Positions 32,815-45,190 of a stretch of 64,000 nucleotides of DNA are shown in pieces (within the stretch, counting starts at the first letter, position 1; every line of letters starts with the position of its first letter). The stretch is taken from the NCBI RefSeq assembly GCF_030272615.1, contig NC_081412.1, positions 140,968,747-141,032,746 of the forward strand, given 5' to 3'. Source of the stretch: Cryptomeria japonica (taxonomy: Eukaryota > Streptophyta > Pinopsida > Cupressales > Cupressaceae). The notes under the pieces are model-generated. The model saw only the letters and a list, made by a program, of their open reading frames with translations, searched no databases and had not been told where the DNA came from. The translations under genes and the position numbers were made by a program.

Positions 32815-33700
32815 ATGATGAGTAATCATTCAACTTCAATTTCTTACCGGAAGGACAACCCTAGGCTTGAAGGAACAAATTACAAAGTATGGAAGCTTCG
32901 GATGGAGACTCATCTGAGATGTCTTAGCAAGGAGATTTGGGAGATCACTGAGAAAGGCTATACCCCTTATGATCTGGCATCTGGAAACCCTCCTCTGACA
33001 AATTTGGATAAGATCATTGAAAATGACTATAGAGCAAGAGAAGCCCTTTTGAGCGCCCTTTTAGATAAGCAAGTAATGGGATTAACGAACTAATCTTCTA
33101 CAAAAGCTATATGGGATAAGTTGGAGACTCTGAATGAAGGTGATCCTACTATTAAAATTTCTAAACTTGATGGTTTGGTTACCGGGTGAGGTATGAAAAC
33201 TTGAGAATGGAGGAAGATGAAATAATTGTTGCTTTTATGGAAAGAGTCAATGAAATTGTTTTGGGAATTAAATGTTGTGGTGGATCTCTGAGTGAAGATG
33301 AGATTATTTCTAAAGTATTGAGAGATTTTCCATTGTCTTACAAGATGAAGGATACTACAGTTAATGAGCTAAGAACAATGTCTAACAATTTTGTTAATAG
33401 GGATACTTGGTTGGAAAGTTATCTGCTTTTGAGCTTGAAGAATTCAGTCCTCAAGGAGGTGCAAACATAGAAATTGTATTCAAGGCATCTACATCATCAA
33501 CTAACTAGAGTGATTGGAAAGCATTATATGCAAAGGAACTAGATTATATGAGGAAACAAGATGAAAAGCTTGAGGAACTTGAAGCTCTATTTGCTAGAAG
33601 TGTACCTAAAGGTCCAATAGGAAGTAAGTATGAAGGAAAATCACCTTTCAAATGTTTTGCATGTAATAAGATAGGTCATTTTGCATCTAGATGTCCTGAA
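32815..33700 (+). pseudogene. Gag of copia element E
   Basis: Starts at ATG 32815, 42 bases past the PBS. Pattern: YRKDNPRLEGTNYKVWKLRM, then EALLSALLD, then KAIWDKLETLNEGDPTIK, then RMEEDEIIVAFMERVNEIV (UBN2-type gag). Stop at 33091-33093, frameshifts near 33185 and 33410, stop near 33468. The zinc knuckle CFACNKIGHFASRC is intact at 33653-33694. It would form the particle and bind RNA. Confidence 0.9.
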
Positions 33701-34200
33701 AGGAATTCAAGACTTGAAGAGAAAGCTAGAAGATATTTTAAGCCTAACCATGAATATCAGAACAAGCATGAGTACAGGAGGAACAAAGATAATTCATGCT
33801 ACTATGATGATGAGGAAGGTGTAACTGATGATTCTGATGATGAACCAACAAAAGATTTAGCTAGTGGATCTGATAATGGAAAGGAATGGGTATTCTTTGC
33901 TATCAAGGAAGATGCTCTGAAACCTGTCATTCATAATGAAGAGAAGACCCTTGCTACTAAATTTGAAGACAAGGATGAATGGGTGATAAACAGTGGATGC
34001 TCACATCATATGACTGGAGATAAAAGTAAGTTTGTATCTTTGCAAGAATTTGATGGTGGTCTGGTCAGATTTGGAGATGACAAAGCATGCATTATCAGAG
34101 GAAGAAGAACTATATTATTGGATGGTAAGCATAACACTGATAATGTTTATTATGTTGAAGGTTTAAGGCATAATATATTGATTGTAGGTCAGTAATTATA
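33701..34200 (+). pseudogene. Copia protease of element E
   Basis: Continues the zinc-knuckle frame. The aspartic protease site is WVINSGCSHHMTGD: the catalytic D-S-G of copia elements (usually DSGCS) is N-S-G here (Asn codon at 33989-33991), so it would be inactive. Downstream GLVRFGDDKACIIRG and YYVEGLRHNIL-type strands fit the fold. It stops at 34193-34195. Confidence 0.85.
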
Positions 34201-35400
34201 GTTCAAGGATGGAAAATGCAAAATCATCAATAGATCTGGATTGGAGATTGCAACTGGTACTCGGACTAGAGGTAACATCTTTCATTTGAACTCCGGTGAG
34301 AAGACATGTTTGATTGCACATATTTATTAGAGTTAGATATGTCATAAGAGGTTGTGTCATGTGTATTTTGATTGTATTGTAAAGATTAGTTCAACTAAAG
34401 CAGATAGAGATATACCTAAGATTGTGAAGCCTCATAATCTGGTATGTAAGGAATGTCAAATGGGAAAGCAAGTCAGAACTTCTTTTAAGAGTATACAAGA
34501 CAAATCTAATGATGTTATTGATCTTGTTCATACTAATTTGTGTGGTCCTGCTAGAATAAGAAGTTTTCAAGGTGATAGATATTTCATGCTAATCATTGAT
34601 GACTATTCTAGAATGATGTGGGTTACTTTTCTAAGGGAGAAATATAAAGCCTTTGAAAAAATCAAGAACTTTAAAGCTATGGTTGAGATAGAGATATTAT
34701 TTAAAATCAAATGCTTAAGACCCAATCAGGGTGGTGAATTCACATCTCGTGAATTTAACAGTTATTGTGAGAAACATGGGATAAGGAGACAATTATTTTC
34801 ACCCTAGACACCTCAGTGGAATGGTGTTGTGGAAAGAAAGAACGGAACTATCCTGGATGCAGCTAGATCTATGATGATGGAAGCTAATTTGCCACATATC
34901 TATTGGAGAGAAGTTGTGAGCATGACGGTGTACACATTCAATAGAGTTCATATCAAAGGAGACACCAATAAGACACCTTATGAGTTATGGTTTGGTCATT
35001 AACCTACAGTTAAGTACTCTAGAATATTTGGTAGTAAATGTTATATCAAAAGAGATGATTCCATTGGAAAGTTTGATCCTATATATGATGAAGGAATATT
35101 TCTTAGTTATTCAAATGAAATAAAAGCATATAGATGTTATAACAAAAGATTTCAGTGATTTGTGGAGAGCGCTAATGTCAAGGTGGATGAGTAGTACAAA
35201 GGTCAAATAAGAACTTATGAGAGAGAACTGGAAATTGAAATGATCATAATTGAACTGGTAACACTTGTACCAAAATAGAATGTTAAACCAGTTACTCCGG
35301 CAGTATTAGAAAATTCAACAATAATTAACGATCAGAGCAAAGAAAAAGAAAGTCAAAAGACTCCTCGGTATGTAAGGTTGAATCATTCAGAAAATTAGAT
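34201..35400 (+). pseudogene. Copia integrase of element E
   Basis: The zinc-binding N-terminus has CHVYFDCI (first His degraded) and CKECQMGKQ. The catalytic core has lost two acids: the first site reads LVHTNLCGP (usually HTDLCGP) and the second LRPNQGGEFTS (usually SDNGGEF). The third Glu is kept in VVERKNG near 34835. The stop inside SP-TPQWNG is at about 34805-34807. The C-terminal block TPYELWFGH at about 34976 is followed by further stops. Confidence 0.88.
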
Positions 35401-36984
35401 CATTGGAGACAAAATCAAAGGATTGATGACAAGGAGAAGGTTGGTAGTTGAAGAGGTATGTTTAATTTCTCAAAATGAATTGGCATAAGTAGATGAAGCA
35501 TGTAAGGATGAATGTTGGATGAAAGCTATGGAAGAGGAATTGGATCAGATAAAAAAGAACAACACATGGACTTTAGTTCCCTGACATAAAATAAGAATGT
35601 TATTGGAACTAAATGGGTTTATAGGAATAAATTGAATGAAGATGGACAAGTTGTGAGGAACAAGGCTAGATTAGTATGTAAAGGATATTCTCACAAGGAA
35701 GGAATTGATTATGATGAAACTTTTTCTCTGGTAGCTAGGATTGAAGCTATGAGATTATTTCTTTCTTATGATGCCCATAAGAAATACAAGGTTTATTAGA
35801 TAGATGTTAAGTGTGCATTTTTAAATGGAGATCTTGAAGAGGAAGTCTACATTGAGCAACCTGATGGATTTTCACTTTCATATGACAAAAAAATGGTTTG
35901 TAGGTTAAGGAAAGCTTTATATGGATTGAAACAAGCCCCTAGAGCTTGGTATGCTAGATTGGACAAATATCTTTTGAAGCTTGGTTTCACTAAAGGTAAT
36001 GCTGACAGTAACTTATATTATAAGATCACTAATGATGACATATTGATTGTTGAGATCTTTGTGGATGATATCATTTTTTGAGGTGAGGAAAAGTTATGTA
36101 TGGAATTCTCTGATAATATGAAGAATGAATTTAAGATGTCTATGATTGGAGAAATGAGATTTTTATTAGGTTTGCAGATTAACCAGACTGAAGGTATTTT
36201 CATCTATCAAACTAAGTATGCTAGAGAGTTGTTGAAGAAATTTGGTATGGAAAATTCTAAACCAGTTGGTACTCCTATGGTTACAAGTGAGAAATTGACA
36301 AAGAAAGATGTATCAGCTCTGGTAAATCCTACAAGGTATAAATCTATGATTGGAGGTTTGTTATATTTAACTCAGTCTAGACCAGATATAATGAATGTAG
36401 TTTTTATTGTATCAAGATATTAGAGTGATCCTAGAGAGAATCACGAGAGTGCAGTGAAAAGGATTTTCAAATATTTACAAGGAACAACTTAATATGGTTT
36501 GTGGTAGCCTACAGATGATGACTTTACATTATGTGCATATATAGATGACCAAAAAAGCACATTCAATGGAGCTTTCTTTCTTGCAAAGAAACTTGTTTCA
36601 TGGATCAGCAAGAAACAACCATGTACTTCTTTATCTATTGTTGAAGCTGAGTATGTTGTTGTTGCTTCTAGTTGTACACAAGTTCTATGGATGAAGCAAA
36701 TGTTGAAGGATATAAGGGTAGATTGTAATGAGCCGGTAGTTTTTCATTATTATAACTTTGCTACTATTGACATATCAAAGAATATGGTATTTCTTTCTAA
36801 GACAAAGGGCATATCAATCAAGTATAACTTTTTGAAGGAAAAGGTGGAAGAAAATGAAGTCAAATTTGTTTATGTGAACACTAAAGAGTGGATTCCAGAT
36901 ATCTTCACTAAACCTTTGCCCAAGGAATTGTTTGAGTACTTTAGAGACAGATTGGGGGTCTCTGCCCCTCCAATTGAGACTTAA
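35401..36984 (+). pseudogene. Copia reverse transcriptase and RNase H of element E
   Basis: Reverse transcriptase blocks: [73 protein letters not shown] and FVDDIIF at about 36058-36078, where the next codon is a stop (TGA). MRFLLGLQINQ and the RPDIMNVV block follow. RNase H has SIVEAEYVV at about 36640 and PDIFTKPLP near 36895. Stops at about 35580, 35797, 36079, 36421 and others. It is a clear but dead copy. Confidence 0.93.
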
Positions 36985-37354
36985 GTGGTGCTAATTGGCA
37001 TCAGTCTGATATGCATTATCAAAACTATCATTCATTCTAGATTGATGAGTTGGTGCTACTACTCAGGGGTAGTAGTCAGCTATGTGGTTCAGAGGTTATA
37101 TAGTTTTTCTTTGATGTTTATGTCAGATTTATGGTATTGATGTCAAAAGGGGGAGAGATATACATGTGAAAAATAGAGCTTAATAGAGATATCAATCACG
37201 GGGGGAGTTTGGTCTATGGTTTGGCTATCTAGTTTAGAACTTCATTTATATATCATTTGTTGGATGTCTTCCATTGAGGGAGACTTGTTTGGCACTTCTT
37301 GGCACTTGGAATTTTTTCACATCTAGTATTGCCATCAATGCCAAAGGGGAAGAT
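36985..37354 (+). promoter_or_regulatory. 3' untranslated region and polypurine tract of element E
   Basis: Non-coding stretch with AAAGGGGGAGAG (about 37146-37157) and a GGGGGGAG run (about 37200-37207). The polypurine tract AAAGGGGAAGA lies at 37343-37353, immediately before the 3' LTR. Confidence 0.85.
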
Positions 37355-38577
37355 TGTTGACAATTTGGAGGAATTGGTTATGTGTTGTATTAATGTTTGT
37401 CATTGATGTCAACACTAGCTTCTTTGGTTATCTACCAAGTTCCGCTAGAGTGGTTGGAGTTTGATAATGATCAGGAGATTTCTCTCCGGTATATTTTGAT
37501 TGGTGGAATTGGTTTGGTTCAGTTATTCATGTTATTCACATGCATGTCACATTTAGTTGGTTCAAGATTTGGTGATCCAGAAGATATCATATGTTTTAGT
37601 AAGCCATTTGTTTACCGGTAAGGGTTCTACCGGTAGAGCTTTATTGAAGATATTTTGATGGATTCAATAAGTGGTGTTGGTGTGGCTTCTAGAGGGTTTT
37701 TAGGATGCTGATGGTTATCTTGTTCATGTTTTAGTTGATCGGCAATGTTTCATTTGGTTTATGGCAACCTATTTTAGGTTCGGTCTTATTTTGTTAGGTT
37801 ATGGACTAGTTTATGTAACGTGTTGGTGGATGCTCCCAATGCGTTACCGGTTGGATTTATTGTTTGGTTATTGTTATTTTTTTCTTAAGCTGACTTAGAT
37901 TATCATCAGTTTGTGGGTTTATCTAATCAATTTATTGTATTATCTTTAGGTGGCCAACCTAATTGTCTAGGTCCCAAGTTGGTATAAATATAATGTAAGA
38001 TCTCTTTGTAGATCATTGATCGTGGGTTATGGGATTATCTGTGTGCGAATATAGTTGTAATCATATGCAAAGGTTTTGGTCAATCATAGGTGATCAAATT
38101 AAGTTTGTGTAAGAGGTTTAAGACCTCCAGCATTGAGCTTAACCAGAATTGTACTCAGGCATAGGAGATGATATTCTTACAGTTCATTCTTATTTCTAGA
38201 TTGTAGTCTAGATATCTTTTGTAGTCAGTGAGACTCCTTTGCGATGAGTAGTGCACTCTAGGTTGTTCGCCTTCCTACATGTGCAGGCTCCTTATTGTAA
38301 TCACATACTTACTACAGAAGTATCATCTGACTAAGGGTAGGCTTCCCACCGTGGTTTTTCCCTTTACCAGATTTTCCACGTACAAATATCAGTGTTATGT
38401 GTTGTGGATGCATGGTATTTGGTTTATGATTTATGTTTATGCTTAATTGATATATCTTCTATTTTGTTATTTGGTTTATTCATTTTGGTAAAAACAATTA
38501 TGTGCTTAAAGTTTCATAATCTATTAACAACTGATTCACCCCCCCCACCTCTTAGTTGTTCACCGATTATCCTAATA
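37355..38577 (+). repeat. 3' LTR of copia element E
   Basis: 1,223 bp, TGTTGACAATTTGGAGG to CCTAATA, matching the 5' LTR along its length. It is followed at once by the TSD GTGGG. Confidence 0.95.
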
Positions 38578-38582
38578 GTGGG

Positions 38583-40933
38583 TGTATGACTTGGAAACCA
38601 CCGAACATGTGATATAGAAGATATCTCAGTTGAATAGCTCAGGGTTTGAGTAGAGTGGGTCATGCTAACTATGGTTTTGAAAGTGGCGACGCTAGGCGGG
38701 AAAAACACAAATAGACTAGCGGAGACTAAAACCAATTGGGTCTTCAAAGGTGACATGGATAACATGATTGTCTCAAGATTACTTAATGCAATAGTAGGCT
38801 TGATTGAAGATGATACCGACATAGAAACTAGAGAATGAGAAGAAAGAAGAGGGGGAGAAAATAGTACCTATGCTAGAGAGGTTGTTGATGCAAGTGGGGC
38901 TTGCATTGATAAAGGGATGAGCCTATGAACTCTCGAGAACACTAGAAGTATTATTTTGCTTCTTCTAAGAGGTTGTGACTTCCTCTAGAGAACCTTGCTA
39001 CTTTGGGGTTCGACTTGGTCGCTTCCTCGAGGCCTCAAATCAAGGCCTTCCAACAGGTTTCTTTATAAAGTGAAATATGGTCTCATGTGTGAGGCTTGGG
39101 GCAATGATCTTGATTTGTTTTTCCTTTCCTATAGGTGTCTCAACTTATTCTGCAAAATCTCCTTCATCAGTGCCACTCAAAGGAGGATCATAATCTTCCT
39201 CAGTGTCATTGTTATATTTCCACCATTCTTCTTCAAAATTTTCATCACTAGGGAGATTTCCCAATCCTACTTTGGTTTCTTTGATCTCTTGCCTATATAC
39301 CAAAAAGGCATGCCTCTTATCCTCAAACCAACTATCTTCCTCCATTTTTTTGTATAAAGGGAGTGGCAATTTCTTGGTCGGGACGTACTTTTCTTTCACC
39401 CTATAGAAAGATAACCAAGGTGGTCTTTCTTCCTTGGGGGTGAGATGAAAACTTACGTATAATGCTGAGTTATTCTCTTGAGGTTTTCTCCATGAAACCT
39501 AGGTGGGGTTGTGCGGTACATGCACTATAGGATTCTTTCTTGAGGAAAGGCATCCATCTGGGTCATAACTCCATTTATCATCAATAACAACAAGGCCTAC
39601 CTAAACCAGCTTGGAATTGAGCATGCCCTCTACATGGAGTCTTTTAGAGACAACAATGGGTCCAATTATCTTGTTGTCCTTTAATATGGAAACCCCATGT
39701 CTCCTTGAACCTATGTGTTGCTCAATAATGACCAGTTGCTTGAACATCTCTAGGGCCAAAGAGCAATCCAAAAGGGATGCAGGAGGAGAAAAGGCTCCTC
39801 AACGAACCCATGAGTTCTGATGAAAGAAAATCTTGCCCCTAGATACCAATCACATGGGAGAATATTGGATGTCATCTGAGAAATTTGTGCTTTTGAAAAG
39901 TGAGTGAGTGAATATGTATCTATTTTACTCAAATCCTACATTGCAGAGACTAAGAAGGCATTTGGAAATGCATAGGCATCATGTGTGGCAGACAACAAAT
40001 GGGTCCATACCGTTATAGGATTATTTCTATTCTAACTGTCATATATTGAAATCTCTATGAATTCTTTAAAAAAATTAGGATTATGGTGCAGAAACATGTC
40101 AGTCAGGAAAGAAGTCTACCTAAACCAGCATTTCTTTTTTAAATTCCTTAGATGTCCCACCACCTCGTGCACCAAGACATCCACAAAGTCAAACCGGAAG
40201 GCTTCTTTCTTCTTGCAGAAATTAAACAAGAAACCCATCTAAAATGGATAAATATTTTGATCACCATCCAAACCAAAAATATATGCCAGTATAGATGCAA
40301 TGTCTTTCACATCTTGTGGTTTGATGTCATCATAAGCCAATGGGAATCAAGGGAGATTGGCGCTCTCCAGGTGTCTTTTCATCAAGTCGTTACAGAAACC
40401 AACAACAGTGTATTTGTTCTTCCAATAATCTTCTAGGGTCTTTTTCTAGAAAATCATTATATTACTGTCAATTTGAGGGATACACAACATATCCCTAACG
40501 ACTTCTACATTTATCACTACTCTTAGTGATTCTCCTTCAATTATTAGCGGGTTTGGGTTAAAATTTTCAATGCATTCATCTATGAAATTAGGGGAATGAG
40601 GCACCATAGGAACCATATGTTGTGGGAGGCCAAAGTGCCAAAGCTGAAAGGTAGACCTACTTGAACCACTCTTCTTCCATCTCTGATAGGCGGCCTCTTG
40701 AAGGGTCTTCAACTGAATGTGGAGATTTGGATCAAAAAAATTTCAAACTTGTTTGCAACCATAACACTGTCTTTGGCAAGGTCTTTTTCTTTTTCTTTAG
40801 TGAATGGACGTTCAAGATTCGGAGGCATGACATGGGCAAAAAAAGATGCATCTCGAAAAATGTCCACATACTGGCCATCGAGAGAGGTACCAGAAGCTCT
40901 TGCAGATGATGCCATTTTACTATGTTTTCTCAT
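38583..40933 (-). pseudogene. Accessory ORF of gypsy C, N-terminal part
   Basis: On the - strand downstream of pol. The frame starts with MRKHSKMASSARASG at 40933, shifts near 40710, and continues with LQEAAYQRWKKSGSS, FQLWHFGLPQHMVPMVP, IIEGESLRVVINVEVV, later DLSKIDTYSLTHFSKAQIS (39932), EDSWFEDKRHAFLVYRQEI (39340) and an acidic run (EEWWKYNNDTEEDYD). The last part is Ser/Thr-rich (38822-38583). Together with 29600-31533 it would be about 1,400 codons. I recognise no domain. Its layout (globular N-terminus, low-complexity middle, coiled-coil end) resembles ORF2 at 18560-21943. Confidence 0.55.
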
Positions 40934-41490
40934 AATTTATACTAAGATGCTGGGAAAACTTTTCTATTGTTTTATTTTGTTGTTGCATGCGCATCTTATC
41001 CTTGATAAAACCTATTCATGAGGATGGCATCCCACAAAATCGTACTGAATGGTATGTTAATTGAGAGTTAAATGGATAAAGGCTCCAACTCACACATAAG
41101 TGCAAAATTAATTTGTGTTATGCGTGTATTACTGCCAATTCACTGGATAGTGAGGCAATCATGCCCTTTACTACCATTGTTTGAAAACTTTTTGTGCTGA
41201 CTAGTATGACATTCTTGATAGAAGAGCTCCATGAATTCTTTATATATTTATGAAGCCCTATCGAACATGTATACGTGGGAGATTACTTAAGATCTATCGC
41301 AAAAGGAAAAATCATGGATGGATGCGTGGTAGCAGCTTGTGATATGCACATCCTCCAAAAATATTGCATTGGAGGGATGATTAAAGGATAATATGTATGG
41401 AAATAAACACCATTAACACCAACTTACGTTAATGAATGAGCCATTGATACTGATCTAGGCATAAGATTTCTATAAATACCACTTGAGAAA
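40934..41490. other. Spacer between the antisense ORF and the accessory ORF
   Basis: About 550 bases with no supported gene. The two flanking ORFs point away from each other here, so promoters for both could lie in it, but I see only AT-rich sequence (TATATATTTATG near 41240) and no clear signal. Confidence 0.4.
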
Positions 41491-42226
41491 GTAGTTGTGA
41501 TCATACTGAAAATCAATCCTCAGTGGTTTAGGATAGGAGTAATGGATACTCCCATTAGACTAGTGAGCATGGGCAATCAAGTCACTTTCTTAGGGAATAT
41601 CTTAGACCATTGTCTACAAAGGATGACGACCCATAACAACTCCATAGTTCTAGCTGCTATCAAATGGGTCTTGGGAGAAGATTTGTAGGCTTTGAAGACC
41701 AATATCATGTAAACATAGATATCACTACCCACTTTGTTGCCTCCCTATTGGATATTGCTCTGCCCAAAACCTTATCATGCACCTTATTGACCTTCTTTTT
41801 CAAAAGAAGTACCTAGGTGGGTTGGACGTGGTGATTGCCTATGTAGACCCCATTCGAGGCATCCCTGTAGCCTCATACCTGAGGCATTACATTGATGATA
41901 GGGAGGTAGTTCCATGTCTGACCTTGGTCTCTAGTTTCAAAACAATGTCAATAATGACCCACCACTACCGAGTGTGGTAAGCGACTGACTTTTTGTTGAA
42001 GATTCACCTCCTAGTTGACACAGATGGCAGGGTAACATGGTATTCAGACTTCCAGGACCACATTTTCCCAAGAATCATGACTCCTGAGGATCCTTCTATC
42101 CTCCAAGTGGTTTTGTTCTTCTTGGACTCGGACTTAGATTTTCAGGATGAAGATGACAATGATGATGAAGACAACGAAGTTGATGAAGTAGATCTTGAAG
42201 AAGAAGACAACGACAATGAAGAATAA
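41491..42226 (+). pseudogene. Antisense acidic ORF of gypsy C
   Basis: A + strand ORF opposite to pol, convergent with it. First part 41497-41688 (NPQWFRIGVMDTPIRLVSM, LAAIKWVLGEDL), then a frameshift to 41777-41980 (DLLFQKKYLGGLDVVIAYVD, PIRGIPVASYLRHYID), a stop at 41978-41980, and 41993-42226 in the same frame, ending in a strongly acidic tail of Asp/Glu (DEDDNDDEDNEVDEVDLEEE). About 245 codons. The family is unknown. Antisense extra ORFs after pol are known in Tat-lineage gypsy elements, which fits. Confidence 0.55.
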
Positions 42227-42537
42227 CCAATCCTTTCCTCTACAAGAAATCTATCCTCCTCTTTTGTAATTTTCTCAAATGTAATAATGACCTAAGAGCC
42301 TCTTTTGAATGTAATATGTAAATAAACCCTATATAATATAAAAGATAGTTTGTTTTTGGCTTATCATGGCTTCTTTGACTCAAAATTCTTGTCAATTCTT
42401 GATTTTTCTATTCTCTTGGCTCAAAAAACAACTCAGAACTTAAGAGCATAAAGAATAAGGACTAGGACAAAAATGGCCTTTGAAAAAGAAGGAAGAAACA
42501 CTATTTACAATATTTACACGTCAAAAGAAGGAAGAGC
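42227..42537. other. Convergent spacer between antisense ORF and pol end
   Basis: Non-coding, AT-rich, with AATGTAATAATG and AATGTAATATGTAAATAAA on the + strand (42277-42330), plausible poly(A)-signal context for the antisense ORF. Nothing else seen. Confidence 0.4.
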
Positions 42538-43319
42538 CTAATGAAAAGATTTGAGATGGATCCCATTGACTGGGATCTCCAATAGCTCACCTTGTGAGTT
42601 CTCCAAAATGAAAGCGTTAAAACCTTTGCACTCAAAAATGTGGAATGGGCCTTCCCACAAGCTGTCAAACTTGGTGTGGTGTCCTAGCTTAGCACTGCAT
42701 TCGTTATACTTTAGGATGAGATCCCCCTGTATAAAACTAGGGTCTGAGTTATTTCTGTTAAACCTTTTTTCATGATTTGCTGGCAATTTTGGAGGGATTC
42801 AAAAGCCGCCTCTCTTTCTTCTTGCAACTCTAAGAGCTCCACCAACCTTACTTCCATAGGCTCATTTTATTCCATCTCAAGGGATTTCAAGAGCTGCAAA
42901 GATGGAATCTCTGATGAGATTGGAAAAGTGCTTCCTTCCTATATACGATCCTCTATGGGGAGTTCTTTAGCACTTATTTGGGAATCACTCTATCCACCCA
43001 AAGTGTGCTTTTCAAATGAAAGTGCCATTCTCTTTTATAATTTGCCCCAATTCTTTTAATAAGATGGATCAATTTTTTTATTGGTGGACTTGACCAAACC
43101 ATTCCCTTGCAGGTAGTAGTTTGAGGAATTCTTTAGATAAATGCCATGGCTTAGGGAGAACTAGGTAACCCTAGACCCTATGAATGATCTAGTTTTATCT
43201 GATATTATGGTCCTCGATGGACCAAACATTATAACTAGCTCCTCTAAAATGCTCAAAATCTTAGTTTTGGTTGTGTTCTTTAGCGACACTGCTTCTGTCC
43301 AACGTGTGAAGTAGTCTAT
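42538..43319 (-). pseudogene. Gypsy C integrase, C-terminal half
   Basis: Two parts on the - strand. 43319-43060 (broken) has DYFTRWTEAVSLKN, then ILSILEELVIMFGPSRTIISD with the second catalytic-acid block (usually SDNG..F, here SDKTRSF). 42786-42538 is the C-terminal module: RFNRNNSDPSFIQGDLILKY, then LGHHTKFDSLWEGPFHI, then FILENSQGELLEIPVNG, the usual end of Tat/Athila-type gypsy polyproteins. The integrase inserts element DNA; this copy is broken and split from its N-terminus by the 4.1 kb insert. Confidence 0.85.
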
Positions 43320-45141
43320 TGTAAGGCCTTCCCCAAACCAAGCTTTGATTTACTTAGTTGACCATGTTTGACCTATTAATAAATGCTTTATAATTCAATA
43401 GAATGGACTATGTTAGGCAGATAGGTTTGTGAGAAAAATAATTGAACCAAGTTATAGAGTTATTGCACCTAGTGGTGTACTTTTGAGGTGTTATGAAGTT
43501 GAAATCCTAAAAGACCCATTGATTGGATAATCTTGATTTAATGTATGTCAGCTATGTCTAGATGTAGAACTTATATGATTCTGTGATTGGGTAACATTGA
43601 TGAATGTGGATGCTTCATTTATATGCTTTATAAATACAAAACTCTATATGATTCTAGAATAGGATAAATTTGAGAGGAAGTATGTCATTATTAGATTTGC
43701 AGGACTTTACTATGATGATAGAAATAGGAATGCATGTTTTAATGTATGGATCAAAATTATGTGAATGATGATAATTGTTATGAGGAGTTATTTGGATGAA
43801 AGATGTATTGATTGATAAATGTATGTTGTATGTAGAGTGTTGTAGTGCATTATTATTCATGTGTTTTATATTATATGAGATTACTTGGAAGTACTAATGT
43901 GTGAATTGAGTTGCGCAGGAATTATCCATGTGACCATGGAAATATTATGGAGAACCAAACCTAGACTTATGTATGTTCGTAAGCTAGGGGTTGTCTATTA
44001 GGAGAGACAACACCCCATTTGTGTTGTATTTTATTCGTAACAGTGTATGTTGCATGAGTGTTAAGTGTCATTTAAATTTAATGTGTAAAACCCACAAGAG
44101 ACGATTTCATGTTTTAAATTGTAAAAGTGTTTTATTTGTGTCACTTGACACGTGTGGATTTAAGTTTAAATGTTTTATTTTTGTCTCTTGGTGGGAAAGT
44201 GTTCAACTATAGCTTTTTCAAATAATATAAGGTGTTGTCATAAATACCTTTGGAAAGGAATCTTTGGAGAGGTCAACATATGTTTGACCCGAAAATAAAC
44301 TTCAGAGGGGTTTAAAATGGGTTAAATGAACACCTAGGGGTAGTTTAATAGGGTTTCCTAAAGCCCATAAGGTATACCTAGGGGTTAGGGGTAATTTTAG
44401 GCAAGTTTCTACTTTTAAGTGACCTTTTTGACACTTTAAAAATTGGCTTTTCTGAGTTGTGCGAAAATTGAAATTGGAAGTTTGATCTAATTGAAAACTT
44501 TCCTATTCGAATGAGAGTCTTTTTCCCATCCTGTCTTACTTTCCTTTTTGGTTTTTAGAAACTTGTGAGAACTCAGAGAATGAGCTTCTTAAGCAAGAAT
44601 TTGAAAATTTGAGGGTAATCACCCACTCTCCATTTTTGGAGAGAAAAGAATTTTGTAAAGAAAAAAAAAGATAGGATTTTTGGTTGGAGAATTTTAGCTA
44701 AGGGTAGAAAGAGAAGAACCGTGGAATTGGGCTGCTCATCCTCAACCAAACTATACTACCTTTTGGGCAGATTAAGGGTGGTCGTAATTATCATATAATG
44801 GATTTCTTATTGCATGTGTTTGTAAGTAATGTTGTGAAAAAGATTTGTTTTCGTGCATGCTCTCTTGGAAATTTATTTGGTAAATTGTTTTATACTTTGT
44901 ATGTGTGTTTGGGAGTAATCAAGATCTCCTACTCTTGGGAGAGAGGATGATCTTGTGGGTAGTAGAAGTGCCAGCCCTCGAGTGAGAGACTCTCGTTATG
45001 AGAGCGATCACAAGGGAATTTGTGTGACCCTTGTTGCATGGCTTGTTTATACATTGGGGGTCATAAGGAGGGAAATAAGGCATGAATGCCTTGGGGGGCA
45101 TAAGGAATAAAGGGTTGATTATGTTATACTTGATGTATTTT

Positions 45142-45190
45142 GGTTGCCATGAGGTGGCTATATGCTTTAGTTTGCCATGAGGTGGCTATT
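45142..45190 (+). repeat. Short tandem repeat GCCATGAGGTGGCTAT
   Basis: Two copies of GCCATGAGGTGGCTAT separated by about 14 bases (45146-45161 and 45175-45190). Each has a TTGCCATGAGG lead. It lies in the G-richer part of the 4.1 kb insert. Confidence 0.75.

Larger units (their letters stand above)
31539..38577 (+). mobile_element. Complete Ty1/copia element E (7.0 kb) with TSD GTGGG
   Basis: Both LTRs are present (31539-32758 and 37355-38577), with PBS, gag, protease, integrase, reverse transcriptase, RNase H and polypurine tract in copia order. GTGGG flanks it exactly (31534-31538 and 38578-38582). It is inserted in the accessory ORF of gypsy C. The LTRs show about 35 differences in the first 260 aligned bases by hand, so it is old. 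All genes are broken. Confidence 0.95.

Noticed and set aside
40152..41021. Several + strand frames of 80-107 codons
   Set aside because: They are antisense to the gypsy C extra ORF, which continues over 2.3 kb; none shows a known motif.
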